From assembly GCA_903813345.2 (NCBI GenBank), contig CAIIXF020000005.1, positions 17,177,375 to 17,241,374 of the forward strand: 64,000 bases of DNA, written 5' to 3'. Shown piece by piece: positions 52,922-64,000 of this stretch. Positions within the stretch are counted from its first letter, which is position 1. Each line of letters starts with the position of its first letter. A model generated the notes under the pieces. The model saw only the letters and a program-made list of their open reading frames with translations, did not search any database and was not told the origin of the DNA. The stretch is from Owenia fusiformis (taxonomy: Eukaryota; Annelida; Polychaeta; Sabellida; Oweniidae). The position numbers and the translations under genes were made by a program.

Positions 52922-55664
52922 GATTACTAACTAGCCTTTCATGACCTGACAACCCGTTGTAAGACTGACTGTGTAGTTTTGTGTACAGCATCTTGCCCTT
53001 TGTGACAACATCATAGAAACTGTGTGAGATTGCTGCATTAATGTGTAATACTGTAGTTCTGGATGGTAGCACTGATTTGTTCGTATATAACATGGAATAG
53101 TGGCTTAAATAGACTAGTATACTTGCTAGATGTGTACCAGGTTGTGTCATAGTGATTTCTGGTTGAATTACAGACCAGTTTCATATTATTTTCTCCATCA
53201 CATTGTCTCCCTTCCCATCTCCTATTGCTTTAAGGGTTTGACTGAAGGCATGGGGATAGGAATTGAAGTTGGGTTAATTTCCTGTACATCTTAAAAGTAG
53301 TAGCTGGTCTGTGGTACAATTTACTCGATGTTTTCCGGTGCTTATGACACACACTGTTCAGTAGATTCTAAATCAAACTACATTGTACTCCAGCTGTGTA
53401 GTATTTATTGAAGGAGTTGAAAAAGTTTTACTGTAATTTTCTCCTTCCATTTGACATGGACCTTTTTGGAGGAGTATACATGTACATGCACTCTCCTTAT
53501 ATTCATGTTATCTGCACAACTCAACATCCAATGTACAATCCACATGTGTCTTTTGGACAGATTTACTGACAAAAATCCTGTACATGCTCTGTTAAAATCA
53601 GTGGTTATTTTAGTTGAAATGAACTTCTTACAATACTCAAATTTTATCTACCAAACCTAAATCCCTCCCCCTGACTATGGTGTCCTGCTTGCCCATCTTT
53701 CATATCAAACTTTCTTCAAGAGGGCTCTACATTTTATGGGATGGCGATCTGATTTTTTGAAAATATTACCAATTTTGACCAAAAGTTTATCTCAAAGTAA
53801 ATAGTAACAATAGACTGAAAATGCACAATTCATTTGAATCATTAACCTCATTGTAAACACTCCATTTCCATTTGGACATTTCATAATTTTCTATTGGATA
53901 ATTGGTTCATCATTTAATCAATAGTTGTAATATACAATCAGGTTTTGCATGTAAATGATTGAATTCCATATTAAGAAATAGCAAACGTGTGTATATAAGT
54001 TGTACATGTATGTACAGTGTACATTGATATGAGTTTGGGTAAAAGCAACTTTCAGTGCATCTGCAGTACCAGTTTGCCCTTAAGAGTGGGATGAGGCTTA
54101 GTATAGAGTATTAGAATATGAGGAGTAAAATTATGGAATGAAAAAAGGATAAAAAATGAATATTGAATATCAGCCTCCACTCTCAATGTTAAGGAATATC
54201 CCCCCCCCAAAAAAAAAGAATGTAGAATATGAAAAATACATACTTACTCTACATGTTACTCTATCACCCATGCTGCACCTTTTTTAATTAATTTAACAAA
54301 AAAACTTAATTTATGAATATCATTGAACCCTTCTTGAAAGGCAGATACAAAGACAATGAGTTGTTTGTTTTTACCCAAACGATGTTTAATAGACAGATTG
54401 CTATAAAAAAAATTACACATGATATTGTGTAGTAAACATGTAGAAGGTAATGTAGGCAGTGGACACTGACTAGAATAGTAAAACAAAGCCAGATTCTAGT
54501 GAATTTTGTACCAAGGTGACACTAAAATAGTAAACTAAATTATGTTGATGTACTACTAGAATAGTGTACTTTCAGTTTAGTCTCTAGAATAGTATACTTT
54601 GTAGTGCTATGTAGTGCAAAATGATTGATTTGTTATTCCACAGAACAAAGACCTGTAGGGATATAGAGAAGCCAGTTGATAACTTAAATTTTCAAAATGA
54701 CCAACATTTTTTATAAAAAATGTATTTAGGCTCAACTTTGTATGCTTCATAAGGTTTTTATTCTCCATTTTCCATGCATAAAATGACATTCTTGGCTAAG
54801 ATACGAATGTCTTCTTACTTACCTGGATTGCTTTATAAAGGAATTCTTTATAGGTTTACAATCTCTGATCAAGAGGAATTCCAAAACTGACCTTCATTTT
54901 CTTGAAGTTTAATTCTTTATCTATTCTTGCATGACATTGTTTTTGCCTAAGAGCAGTGAAATTAGTTTTGTTCAGTGAGATTTACTTATCTGTGGAGTTG
55001 CTATTTTTCTAGTTATTAATGCATGCATGAAGTGTTTCATGTTGCATATATATGTTGTATTTGTTCTGATGTATCACTTGTATTTTAGTTTTGTTTCTGC
55101 ATTTTGTAGTTCTGAACGTACTGAAACATGAATACTACTACGCATTGTCATGATCCTTTCTAGTGGTATACTACACCCATGAAAATTAAAGTAGCATTTT
55201 CAAAGTAAAGTTCAGTCATGTAATTGGTATCAACAATATACAAGACATCATTGACAGATATTTTCTTTTCTTTTCATAGCACCCTTTGGGGCTATATTGT
55301 AATCAGTTTGCTTATTTCATTAGAATTTTATTTTTAAAAAATAACATTTTGAACATTTAATACATTGACATCATTTACAAATATCAAAACAGTTACAAGA
55401 ATGATAATTTTAAGTATTTATTTGTTATGTATGTATAATAGTATTATTAGTCTACATATTAGTGTCATTTATATACATATCCAGAGTTCATTTTTTCAAA
55501 GGTAGATAAAGTTTATTTATGGATTTGTTATTTATATAACCTTGTCCCTGAAAAAAGCTATCCACCTTTTGAAATAGCTGTAGTGCCAATATAACAGATA
55601 TAGTGTATATACAGTAGGTGATGTATTGTAGCATAAACAATAATGTTTTCATATATTGTACATG

Positions 55665-55869
55665 TACAGTAAAACCTGTCTATTCCATATTAGAAAGTTT
55701 TTTAATATGAATGTCATATGTGATATTCACATTATGGCGATGGGCAAACTTGGTACCATTGGAAAGCTGACATATTCAGCTTTTCAGATAAACCAGTATG
55801 TAATTAAGAATAAAAATTGGGCAAAGGCTATTGTATAGAAAAATGTTCTAGTATACAGGTTTTACTGTA
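55665..55869. mobile_element. Pogo/Tigger-like MITE, complete, 201 bp
   Basis: TA-CAGTAAAACCTGT...ACAGGTTTTACTG-TA with TA on both sides. The most complete member of a family with about six copies in the window. No coding capacity. Confidence 0.7.
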
Positions 55870-56283
55870 TTATTTACTATTACATACAATACATAAACAT
55901 GTATCTACATTTAAGGTGGTAGCGCATATAGGAAGCTTCAAAGGCAGCGGGGATAATATACTGTTTTTAACAAGGACTATTAAGTTACCTCAATTGTAAG
56001 ATGCTGTTGGTATGCTTCTTCTTAATTAATATAAAATGAGGAAAAAACTTTAAAGGTAAATCAAAAGTAAAAGTGGAAACAAGGAATAGACAGTATCAGT
56101 ATGACAGTTTCATTTATTCTTTTCAGATTATTCTTTTCAGATTTAATATTTGAGAAATCTAAGCATAATATTAATGTTCAAAGATCAGAGAATGTCCAAA
56201 TTAATAATATTCGTTACACTTTTGAGCAATCTTTTTTAGAAAGTAAGACACTACGGTAGGAATAAAATTGATCACTCATAAAC

Positions 56284-56490
56284 AATTGCATAATTTATGT
56301 TTACATAATACTGGAGTTACAGTTGCATATGTTGTGATCACACATGTTTTTAGGCAACAGTAGCATAATTTACATTTGCGTAATACTGGGATTACATTTG
56401 CATATGTTGTGACCACACATGTTCCTAGGCAACAGTAGCATAATTTACATTTGCATAAGACTGGGATTACATTTGCATCATGCTGCAATC
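56284..56490. repeat. 75-bp tandem repeat, about 2.8 copies
   Basis: GCATAATTTA starts at 56288, 56363 and 56438. Units include GTTGTGANCACACATGTT and CTAGGCAACAGTA. Confidence 0.9.
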
Positions 56491-56499
56491 ATGTTATAT

Positions 56500-56590
56500 T
56501 AGGTTGCTGTGGTTACAGTTGCGTGTTGCTATGGATATAGTTACATAGTCATGTCACTATGGTAACAGTGGTGCTGCTATAGTAACATTA
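56500..56590 (+). promoter_or_regulatory. Cluster of X-box-like motifs
   Basis: GTCACTATGGTAAC (56553-56566) fits the RFX X-box consensus GTHNYYATRRNAAC fully. Near matches are GTTGCTGTGGTTAC (56503-56516), GTTGCTATGGATAT (56525-56538) and GCTGCTATAGTAAC (about 56573). The arrangement may be a decayed minisatellite; factor binding is inferred. Confidence 0.4.
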
Positions 56591-57717
56591 TGCTGTACCT
56601 CACAGCATCAGTCTATTCAATAATCAAATGATGACAGTTTTGTGTGCTCAAAAGTGTAATGATTGATGATTTAATTATTAATTGTATTGATTTTTATCTA
56701 GTCATCTTGATTGAAAATAAAAAAGAAAAAATAAGTTACTTTAGAAATGTAAAAAACAGAGAAATGTGCCAGTAACTTTCATTGATGTTACAGTCTTATT
56801 TCCATTTATCATGAGAGTCATCTATAAATACTAGATACATATCAGGTCTTTATGTTGGATATTATATTTATATATAAAGGTTGTGTCCAAATTAAGTGAT
56901 CAGATATTGTACATAAAATAAATATATTTATAGCTTCATTGCATAATTTTGTAAAAAATGTTCTGTTCATTAGCATTACTTCAGAACTTCAGTGCAAGTC
57001 ATACATGGGTGATTACATATGTGCCCCCAACCTTACATATGCATTTGACAAGTTTCATATGCTCAATTTTTGAGTCAGATGAGAATCTGCCAAATAATAC
57101 TTGTATATCCATCCTTTTGTGGCCCTAAACACAATGTTGAAAGAAAGTTTTGGTGACATCATTATGTTGCATAAATAAGTAAGTTCCGCGGTAGGCAATG
57201 GCATATCGGCGACATTAATCATTACTTTTAGAAATGATCCAGATTTGGGAGTCCCAAAAATCAATAAAGGAGATGTTTGAATATTTAGCCCAGATACCAG
57301 ATACCAGCTACTAAAGTATACTGAAATCAGTGTTTTCAGTAGGCTTGTCCAAAATTGCGTCCCTTGGACGTAATGATTTTCAAAAAATGCATCTCCCTTC
57401 AAAAAACTGCGTCCCTTGAAAAAATGTTCCCGGGAATTCAAAAGTCACGTTTTTACACTGGATGAAATAAATTGATGAAATTTTGTACCACTGCTTTTGC
57501 TATTTATCGGTCTGAATCAGCGTTCTTGCAAGTCTAGTATGTCATTGAATGATACAGATACCATCATAACTTATATTCTCCCATTTAAAACACCTTTTCC
57601 TTGCGAATTTCGAAACAATTTGCTATTGATTTTGCTTTAGCATGTTTAGTTTAGGGGCAATCTGCGCGAGGTTCAACTTTTTAGTTCAGTTTCTTGCGCA
57701 TATGCAGTCTCAAATAA

Positions 57718-57970
57718 TGATCACGTGATCACACTTGACCAATTGAAAATGGTTTGAATCAGGTTTTAAGCTACCGGCCAATCGTAGGACTCATACTGAT
57801 TACTGCTCGGAAATCGAGTATTGTATAAATTTTTGTCCTATCACATGCCTCGTACTATTCGATCAGAAATCAACTTCCGGGAAGGAAATTTCGAAAGAAA
57901 ATTTTATTTCTTTTAGAAATAGAATTTTCTTCAATTATTTATTGGATTCTGACGAAATAAAGAGACTGAA
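57718..57970 (+). promoter_or_regulatory. Candidate promoter and non-coding first exon
   Basis: 14-bp palindrome TGATCACGTGATCA (57718-57731), CCAAT words near 57740 and 57778, and an ETS-like CTTCCGGGAAGG near 57873, followed by GAGACTGAAG|gtaagatc. Could be a first exon of a plus-strand gene outside the window. No coding sequence is attached. Confidence 0.3.
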
Positions 57971-58439
57971 GGTAAGATCTTTATCAAATCATTCATCCAA
58001 AGTTGATTGTATGAGTATGGCTTGCACTGCGTCCACAAAACGCAATCACTTTTTATTTCCGGGTCCATGGATTTTTCATTACGTTTTTGCAATACTTGGA
58101 CGGCGTTATTGAAATAGCAGTGAAATTGTAGACTATGAATCGTCAATTTGACAAGAAGCTCATAATGCAATGTAATTTCAGAATGGAATGTGTATACACT
58201 AGAATGTATTTTTATTTAGTGTAGGAAATTGGATTTTATCATTATATAAAACAATTCACAGCCTGTCATATTGATATCAGAACCGCATGGTACGGTGGTC
58301 TGTGTACAGTCAAGAGCACTGCACTGAGAAAACTAGAATGAAATTGCCTTGTATGATTGGATGGAAGAATCTTGCATCAAGTCCCAGATTCATATTATCT
58401 ATTTTCCTTCCTTGAGTACGTAATGTATATCCATTGCAT

Positions 58440-58520
58440 GGTTTAGGGTACAGGCCCGTAGCCAGCTTTTGTCAAAGGGGGGTGTGGGGGGGGGCAAAAT
58501 CAGAAAAATTCTGGGGGTTC
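58440..58520. mobile_element. CCGTAGCCAG-type repeat fragment
   Basis: CAGGCCCGTAGCCAGCTTTT followed by G runs, like 23075-23160. Interspersed repeat of unknown class. Confidence 0.4.
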
Positions 58521-58647
58521 ACATTTGACAAATTTGGCCCAAAATCACTGGAAAAGTGGGGTTATACCCAAAGGTAAAACGATCAAAATTCATCATGTCG
58601 AATATATCGATATCAGCTTTCGTATGTCAGAAATGTTCAACTGACTT

Positions 58648-58745
58648 GCATGCATCAACAGAAAACAACAATTACTACAACATGTACATATATGCAATCA
58701 TCAACAGAAAACAACAATTACTACAACATGAACATGTATGCAAGA
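58648..58745. repeat. Tandem duplication of about 50 bp
   Basis: Two copies of CATCAACAGAAAACAACAAT followed by TACTACAACATG, separated by a few bases. Confidence 0.85.
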
Positions 58746-59495
58746 CTAACAATCGTTTGTGTTTGAAGTTATACCTGTTCATGTAGACAAGTTCCTTTTG
58801 CCATCTGCTTGAAGCAGAGAAAATGTGTATTTTCTGGGATTAACTTACTAGTTCAGTATTATTTCTACCAGATAAGATGTATACAGTATATCAGATTTTC
58901 TGTTCATAAGGTAGATGTTTAAAGGAACTTATTTTATTTAGGCCAATTCATTCATGCAGTAAATTATTAGTTGCCTCATTTCGTTCATTACTCATTCATC
59001 TTATGAATCAGTCAGGTGCACAGCAAGAAAATATGGAAGATATATTGTCGATTGTCTTTTGTAAAATGGATAGAGATTTGCGTCAGATAAAGGAAATATT
59101 TGGACACGTGTGTCTGAGTACGACATTGAGACTCCCTTGCTTATTTGGTTTTTAGAATTTTTTCTGGGGGGAGGAGTGACCAGAATATTTTACCGAGCCT
59201 GTATGTTATAGGATGTCGGTCGGGGGGGGGGGTGTTTATTACCTTACGCAACACTGTTAATCACATTTGTGGTTGAGTGAATAATGAAACAATTCAATTC
59301 ATGCTGTTGATGATATGAGGATTCATTGCTCATGCACCTTCTAAATGGATGTGTCTGACTCATAAGGTTACTTGGGTCATTCTGTCTGCTAGTCATTCCA
59401 ATTCCTGATATTGCGAAGATGCAGGAGGATTCCCCAAAGCGATCCCATCAGATGTACACAATTACTACAGAATTTTAATGCTGAGCTGAATGCTG

Positions 59496-59606
59496 ATTGG
59501 TTAAGAAGTTGAAACTGAGTTCTGGGAAAATACCTACGGTGAATTTAGATCTCTTGTGCCAGCTGTGTTCGGAGGAATTATTTAGGATTTCTGCGGCAAA
59601 AATATG
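59496..59606 (+). promoter_or_regulatory. Candidate first exon ending in ATG at a splice donor
   Basis: Reverse CCAAT (GATTGG, 59496) then 100 bp to GGCAAAAATATG|gtgagtg. An ATG directly at a consensus donor is what a first exon with only the start codon would look like. No downstream coding exon is visible, so weak. Confidence 0.25.
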
Positions 59607-60859
59607 GTGAGTGAAAATCGCATGGTTTCTTACTTTTATTCATTTTGCTATAATATTACATTTAGTATATTATGTTATAGTTATGTAAGTACGTGTACTT
59701 TTATATGATTATTAAAATAATATTAAATTCATGTGACTGGATATTTCTACTTTCAATTACCATGCATGTGTGAACTGTGTAAAGATAAAGTAGCCATTGT
59801 ATTAATGTAGGAATTTCAACTAGAAGCAATGGGTGGGTGGGTGCGTAGATCTTTGTAAGAATAGAAGAAGATGGGTGGATTTTTTGTGTAGCCACAATAT
59901 TATAGATTTGGCAGAATTCTGAAATCAAAATCAATAATTCATTAAACATTTTTATTTAAGATGGGTACCTTAGTTGTGTAGAAAGGATAGGGAGTGGGTA
60001 GGAGGGAGGGGGGGGCAGATGTTTTCCTCATTGTTCATAATGACTGAATTAATTTTGGTGGGGGAGGGGGTATTGTACCGTAGTTCACACTATCTATAAT
60101 ATGGGTTTCATCGTGGTTAACTAAATTGTCGCCTACGAATGATAATGAAATTGTAATTTGTCTAGCTTCTGCAACTCTAAGGCAATGCATGTTAATGCTC
60201 TTGGCTATTAGTGTCTCATACTGATATATATTTTGGACTTGGGAATGAGGTGTAAGCTTGGGTGGGGGGGGGGGGGATTTGATTGACCTACAAGTATCAC
60301 CGAAAATTCAGTTGGTGGGTTAGTGGGTATGGAGGGGGGGGGTTAGGGATTTTGTCAACCCTTTAATGATCCTAGATTTACATCATTTGAATTGTATTTT
60401 GACATTAAAATCCTTTCATTAACTGTAAGTCGAACAGTATCTGCATTATCTGTATCTACTGCAACAAGTGAATCCCATAAAAACAGAAAGTGAGAAAGAA
60501 GGGGGGGGGGGTGAATGTTTTGAGAAATGGGGAGAGGGATTCGTTAGTTAATTAATTATAGCTTCACCATTGTGATTAAATAATTGTGGTGTTGGTAAAG
60601 TACCCTTACTCTAGCTGTCTAGTGGATACGTTCAGCTCATTTGTAATCTTAACAGCTCGGATGTTGTGGTGTGTAGGTCAACATGACTTAAATGACTAAG
60701 CCTAATATCAAGCATTTTGTCTGTGTCTTGCTGAGTTTTGCAGCATATCATTCGCTGAATCTTTTTTCGCTCTTATGCATAGGAGGCGGCGTGTATTGTC
60801 TCTTTTTTATCATGTACATGCGTCTTCTAGAAAGTCCATGGGTCTAGCGAATAAATACA

Positions 60860-61160
60860 GTCTAATGCATAATTCCAGGACATGAATTAACATTGAGATG
60901 ATTTTGCATGAGTAAAATCATGTAATTAGCTAGGTATTTATGTTTGACCAACAGTCTTTCCTCGTCCAAGTCCCCGTGACCCCCTCCGTCTACATACCTC
61001 ACATGCTGATGTGAGTAAATGTTATGGGACTCAAGAGACTCAAGCCAAGATAAAGCGAGACAAAAACAATATACAAAGTGTGACATACCAGACGATGACT
61101 GAATAAAAAAGAATTCATGGTTATGTACAGGGTGACCCCCAAAAATAGAACCAATCAAAA
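60860..61160. mobile_element. Possible Tc1/mariner relic
   Basis: TGTACAGGGTGACCCCCAAA near 61124 resembles mariner-type ends (CAGGGTGTCCCAAAA). No matching left end or transposase. Confidence 0.25.
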
Positions 61161-61382
61161 TTGATATTATGTCTTTAAAGATGAATAGTTTTCTCTCGCA
61201 TAATCAATGCTGTGCCATTATTATTGCTTATATAATATCTTTCATACCTTAGATATATCTTGAAATCAACTTATGAGTATATTATTGCCAATATATTGAA
61301 ATGATCAACCGTCAGAATTGAACGCAATCGATTCGAGGGGAATCCCCATTAAGTGACACAAGTGTCCGTTGAACAAGGCAGC

Positions 61383-61560
61383 CAATCAGGGGTACGTCAT
61401 GATATACAAATTAAACGGCCAATCAAACAACATATGGATTTCCCGGTATATTCAAATTTCAGATTCAATTCTTGCAAGTTATCCGATCGGTCAGTTCTAT
61501 AAAAAAAATATTAGCACTGAAAGCGGGGAATTTGGGACTTCTTCGTTGGTATGTAGATAG
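61383..61560 (+). promoter_or_regulatory. Candidate TATA promoter with CCAAT and CRE half-site
   Basis: CCAAT at about 61383 and 61421, TACGTCA near 61393, CTATAAAAAAAATA near 61498, and TTCGTTG|gtatgt at 61549/61550. The spacing of TATA and CCAAT is as in a plus-strand Pol II promoter with a short non-coding first exon. The gene would lie beyond 61.5 kb; none is seen in the window. Confidence 0.35.
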
Positions 61561-64000
61561 GTGAATATATGGTAAATAAAAATCCAATGTGCAAAAGAGT
61601 CCAGGGCAGTCTTGATTGTGTTCTATGGTATAGGGCCTCTTAAATACGGGCTTTAATATTTACTCAAATTAACCTAATTTCATTTTCAGAAACTATGTTC
61701 TATGGATGATATAGATAATGGGTGATTTTTTTCTGTATAACAATGTTGGGATTATTGCCTCGAACGCCTGTCTGATGCATGGCGGCAACTTTTTCCTCAT
61801 CTACCTTTTGCCTGACTCTACCTTTGCCTCACCTGCCCCATGCCTGACTGACTACGCCGTTGTCTTGTCTTATGCCAGACTCATGGAGCCTTGCTACGCC
61901 AATATATCTATGCAATTCTCATTTAATTTTCAATTTCTTGAAGCTAGGTCCAAGTTAGCCTGATTGGTAAAAAACGGTTCAGTAGTTGCCAATATCATCA
62001 AGGTTATTCTAACCTTAGGGGATGATGAGATGAGCAGATCATATGTATTGATGAAAGAAACGCAGCGAAAGTCAATCATATGGCATTTTCGTATATTGTA
62101 GCTTCACTTTTCCCTCGTCGTATTTAGAACTACTGTCTGAGCCACATGTGGAAAGGAAGTATATTAGACTACCCCCTCCCTCTTTGGAGCATGCCTCTTC
62201 CTCGCTCTATACATGGTATATTCGAAAACAATTGCCTGGAGGCACACAAATCGCCTCAATGTGCTTCAGGGCACTCTAACTACCTCAAGGTTCTAGAAAT
62301 TAACTTAATTTGTCTAGTGTTGAATCATCTCCCATCTCCTTCCCCGCCAAATGGAGAGGATGCGTTCAGCTTGTCAAGGGGGAGGAGGACGTTCACAAAG
62401 CAAGAATATGTCTCAACTCAATTTTCCTCACACCACAACCCCCTCCCCCATTTTGAAATCCTGGATGGTTACATATTCCGAATCTCAGTTGTCTTGCTAT
62501 GCCCTGTGCCCCTTGCTCCCCCCCCAAAAAAAAACATCCCCCAGCAGAAGAGAAGATGCTTAGCGGATTCCAGAGGCGTAATGCAGAACACAAATTCTTG
62601 ATAATTTATGAATGTATGATGGTATATATTCTCATTCATAGTACAATAGGAAAAGATACGAGGACATCAATCACGTTCAAGTCTCCATCAACCATACACG
62701 AGCGCTAGTTTCTCCCCGGAGAGCTATATGGGATCAAGGAGTACGTTTTATTCCCTCAAAATGACACATATGATTGAAGTATTTTGTGGATGTTATTTTA
62801 GATTAACATGAATAACCTGAAATGGCTTTTGGGGGTTTGTTTTATCATGGAGACATTAAGAGCGAAACATCGCTCTACAACACTATTTTCCATCCTAAAT
62901 ACTAAATTCGTTATCTTGTTATTTCAAATGTTCCAAATTTGCTTGGTAGACTGACTCTATGGCATTAAAGCAAGAATTGTGGCTACATTGCAGTGATAGA
63001 GATACTTACGAATTTACAGGTGAAACTTACCTAGGAAACTGCCTAGGATCTGATACAGGGTTGAGGTGACTTCTATCGCTTATCACACAACATTAGAAGA
63101 TTAGGGCGTCTTTATCGTGTTTGTTTTTTAAACCATGAGGTCACCTAAAAGACAAAGAGCCTGCTGGTGTAGTATCTCCTGGAGGCTGCTAACTTTCTTG
63201 CGCTGTCTGTACTGAGGACGGGGGTCGGGGCGGTCCTCAGTGGAAATTAGGAGGGGGGAGGTGTAAAAATTATTTTCAGCGCTAAAATAATTGGGCCATT
63301 TTCAAAAGAAAAGGTTTGTCTAGTAATTTTTAGTTGGCTTGGTTCCTTTATTGAAACAACATTATATACAACATTGACAGTGCCTAAGCCAAGGCATTAT
63401 TGCTATATTTGAGGCTATCTTAGGGGGTAACCCGGTGGGGGGGGGGGGGGTAATAAGGGGGATTCCCATCATGATGAGGTGATGACACAACCTCAACATT
63501 TTTATTTATTGATCATCAGTACCCTTTCCTTACATTCGATTGCTGCTTTAAAAGAAAGCTTCATCTTTCCAATGTACTAGGCTCCCTTGGGGTTGTATCA
63601 GATCGAAGAAGTGTACTTTTGACTGTGATCAAAGAGGGTATGAAAAGTGGGACGTTCGGTCTTTTGATACAGCTGGATACAAACGCCAATGGTTGCTCGA
63701 TGTGTTTTTGCGAAGGAAGGCACCCTAATCCTTGTAAAACTCCTTCTTTAGTTCTAAATATCTGGTATATATTACGAGGACGCCAGAATAGGTACAAAAG
63801 CCGGGAAAAAAGCATTGGCAATGACAGCTGTGATCTTACGCAGTTCTATATTTGTTCAAGCAATCCAAGAATTATACCATATTATATAAAATATCTCGAC
63901 CTCTGATTGGATAATTCAAGTCACATGGTTTGTGAAAAATGACCTCCTTTGCATAAATCCTATCTTTTACTCATCATTGTAAATGTCTAGTCGATTCAAA
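61560..64000. other. Right edge, no recognised gene
   Basis: Several frames up to 151 codons (e.g. 62146-62601) cross low-complexity or G/C-run sequence and show no domain. Poly-G or poly-C runs at 62517 and 63437. A GTCCTCAG/CTGAGGAC hairpin near 63212-63240. Confidence 0.5.

Larger units (their letters stand above)
52922..56940 (+). other. EEA1 3' UTR region and following non-coding DNA
   Basis: No coding exon is seen. The first poly(A)-like signal is ATTAAA near 55185; AATAAA words occur at about 55809, 56263, 56716 and 56919. The UTR end cannot be fixed from sequence; it could be more than 2 kb long. A weak relic of the composite element occurs near 54640-54720 (GTAGGGATATAGAGAAGCC). Confidence 0.45.

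Noticed and set aside
52710-53150. 146-codon minus-strand frame over the FYVE exon
   Set aside because: Antisense shadow of exon 40 and flanking DNA; the plus-strand FYVE reading is certain.
57055-57441. 128-codon minus-strand frame
   Set aside because: No recognised motif, no splice context, and repetitive wording (GCGTCCCTTG twice). It may be transposon debris.
57931-58170. 79-codon minus-strand frame near the islet at 57.7 kb
   Set aside because: Plausible composition but no family match, and it overlaps the plus-strand donor candidate. Not strong enough to call.
62146-62601. 151-codon plus-strand frame
   Set aside because: No domain, crosses homopolymer C/A runs, and overlaps frames of similar length on both strands.
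63619-63906. 95-codon plus-strand frame at the right edge
   Set aside because: No domain or splice sites that would place it in a gene; could be reconsidered with sequence beyond 64000.

Overview
The window is AT-rich metazoan nuclear DNA with small coding exons, GT-AG introns and many decayed transposons and minisatellites. The intron sizes, the bivalve-like repeat structures and a CR1/L2/jockey-type retroelement with a 2A-like start suggest a marine invertebrate. I cannot fix the phylum; a lophotrochozoan such as a mollusc is a guess.

Two protein-coding genes can be read with confidence, arranged head to head. On the minus strand (2859 down to 442) is a complete four-exon gene for the KEOPS-complex subunit TPRKB/Cgi121 (193 aa). 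On the plus strand (3125 to 52921) is a 40-exon gene for early endosome antigen 1, EEA1 (1569 aa by my exon joining). It has an N-terminal Rab5-type C2H2 zinc-finger region, about 1300 residues of coiled coil and a C-terminal FYVE domain. The start codons are only 265 bp apart, with an ETS-type CCGGAAGT site between them, so one bidirectional promoter is likely. The two proteins have no known pathway link: one acts in tRNA t6A modification, the other tethers early endosomes.

The EEA1 homologue is unusual in carrying three tandem C2H2 fingers, each on its own exon and each starting with the same GF-x-CP motif, where human EEA1 has one. Of 39 introns, 33 are phase 0. Intron 27 (18 kb) and intron 30 (6.2 kb) hold most of the mobile DNA. 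This includes a 42-copy 46-bp array, a 120-bp array, a 29-bp array, several fold-back elements, a Crypton/DUF3504-like ORF fragment, a mariner with perfect 42-bp inverted ends and a dead transposase, and a composite (CCGT)n plus 145-bp-repeat element. A 5'- and 3'-truncated non-LTR retroelement lies in intron 33, just upstream of exon 34.

After the EEA1 stop (52921) the last 11 kb contain the EEA1 3' UTR, repeats and three short promoter-like islets. Each islet is followed by a good splice donor, and they may be first exons of a plus-strand gene beyond the right edge. No second gene is demonstrable there. I found no functional RNA gene and no CRISPR array.
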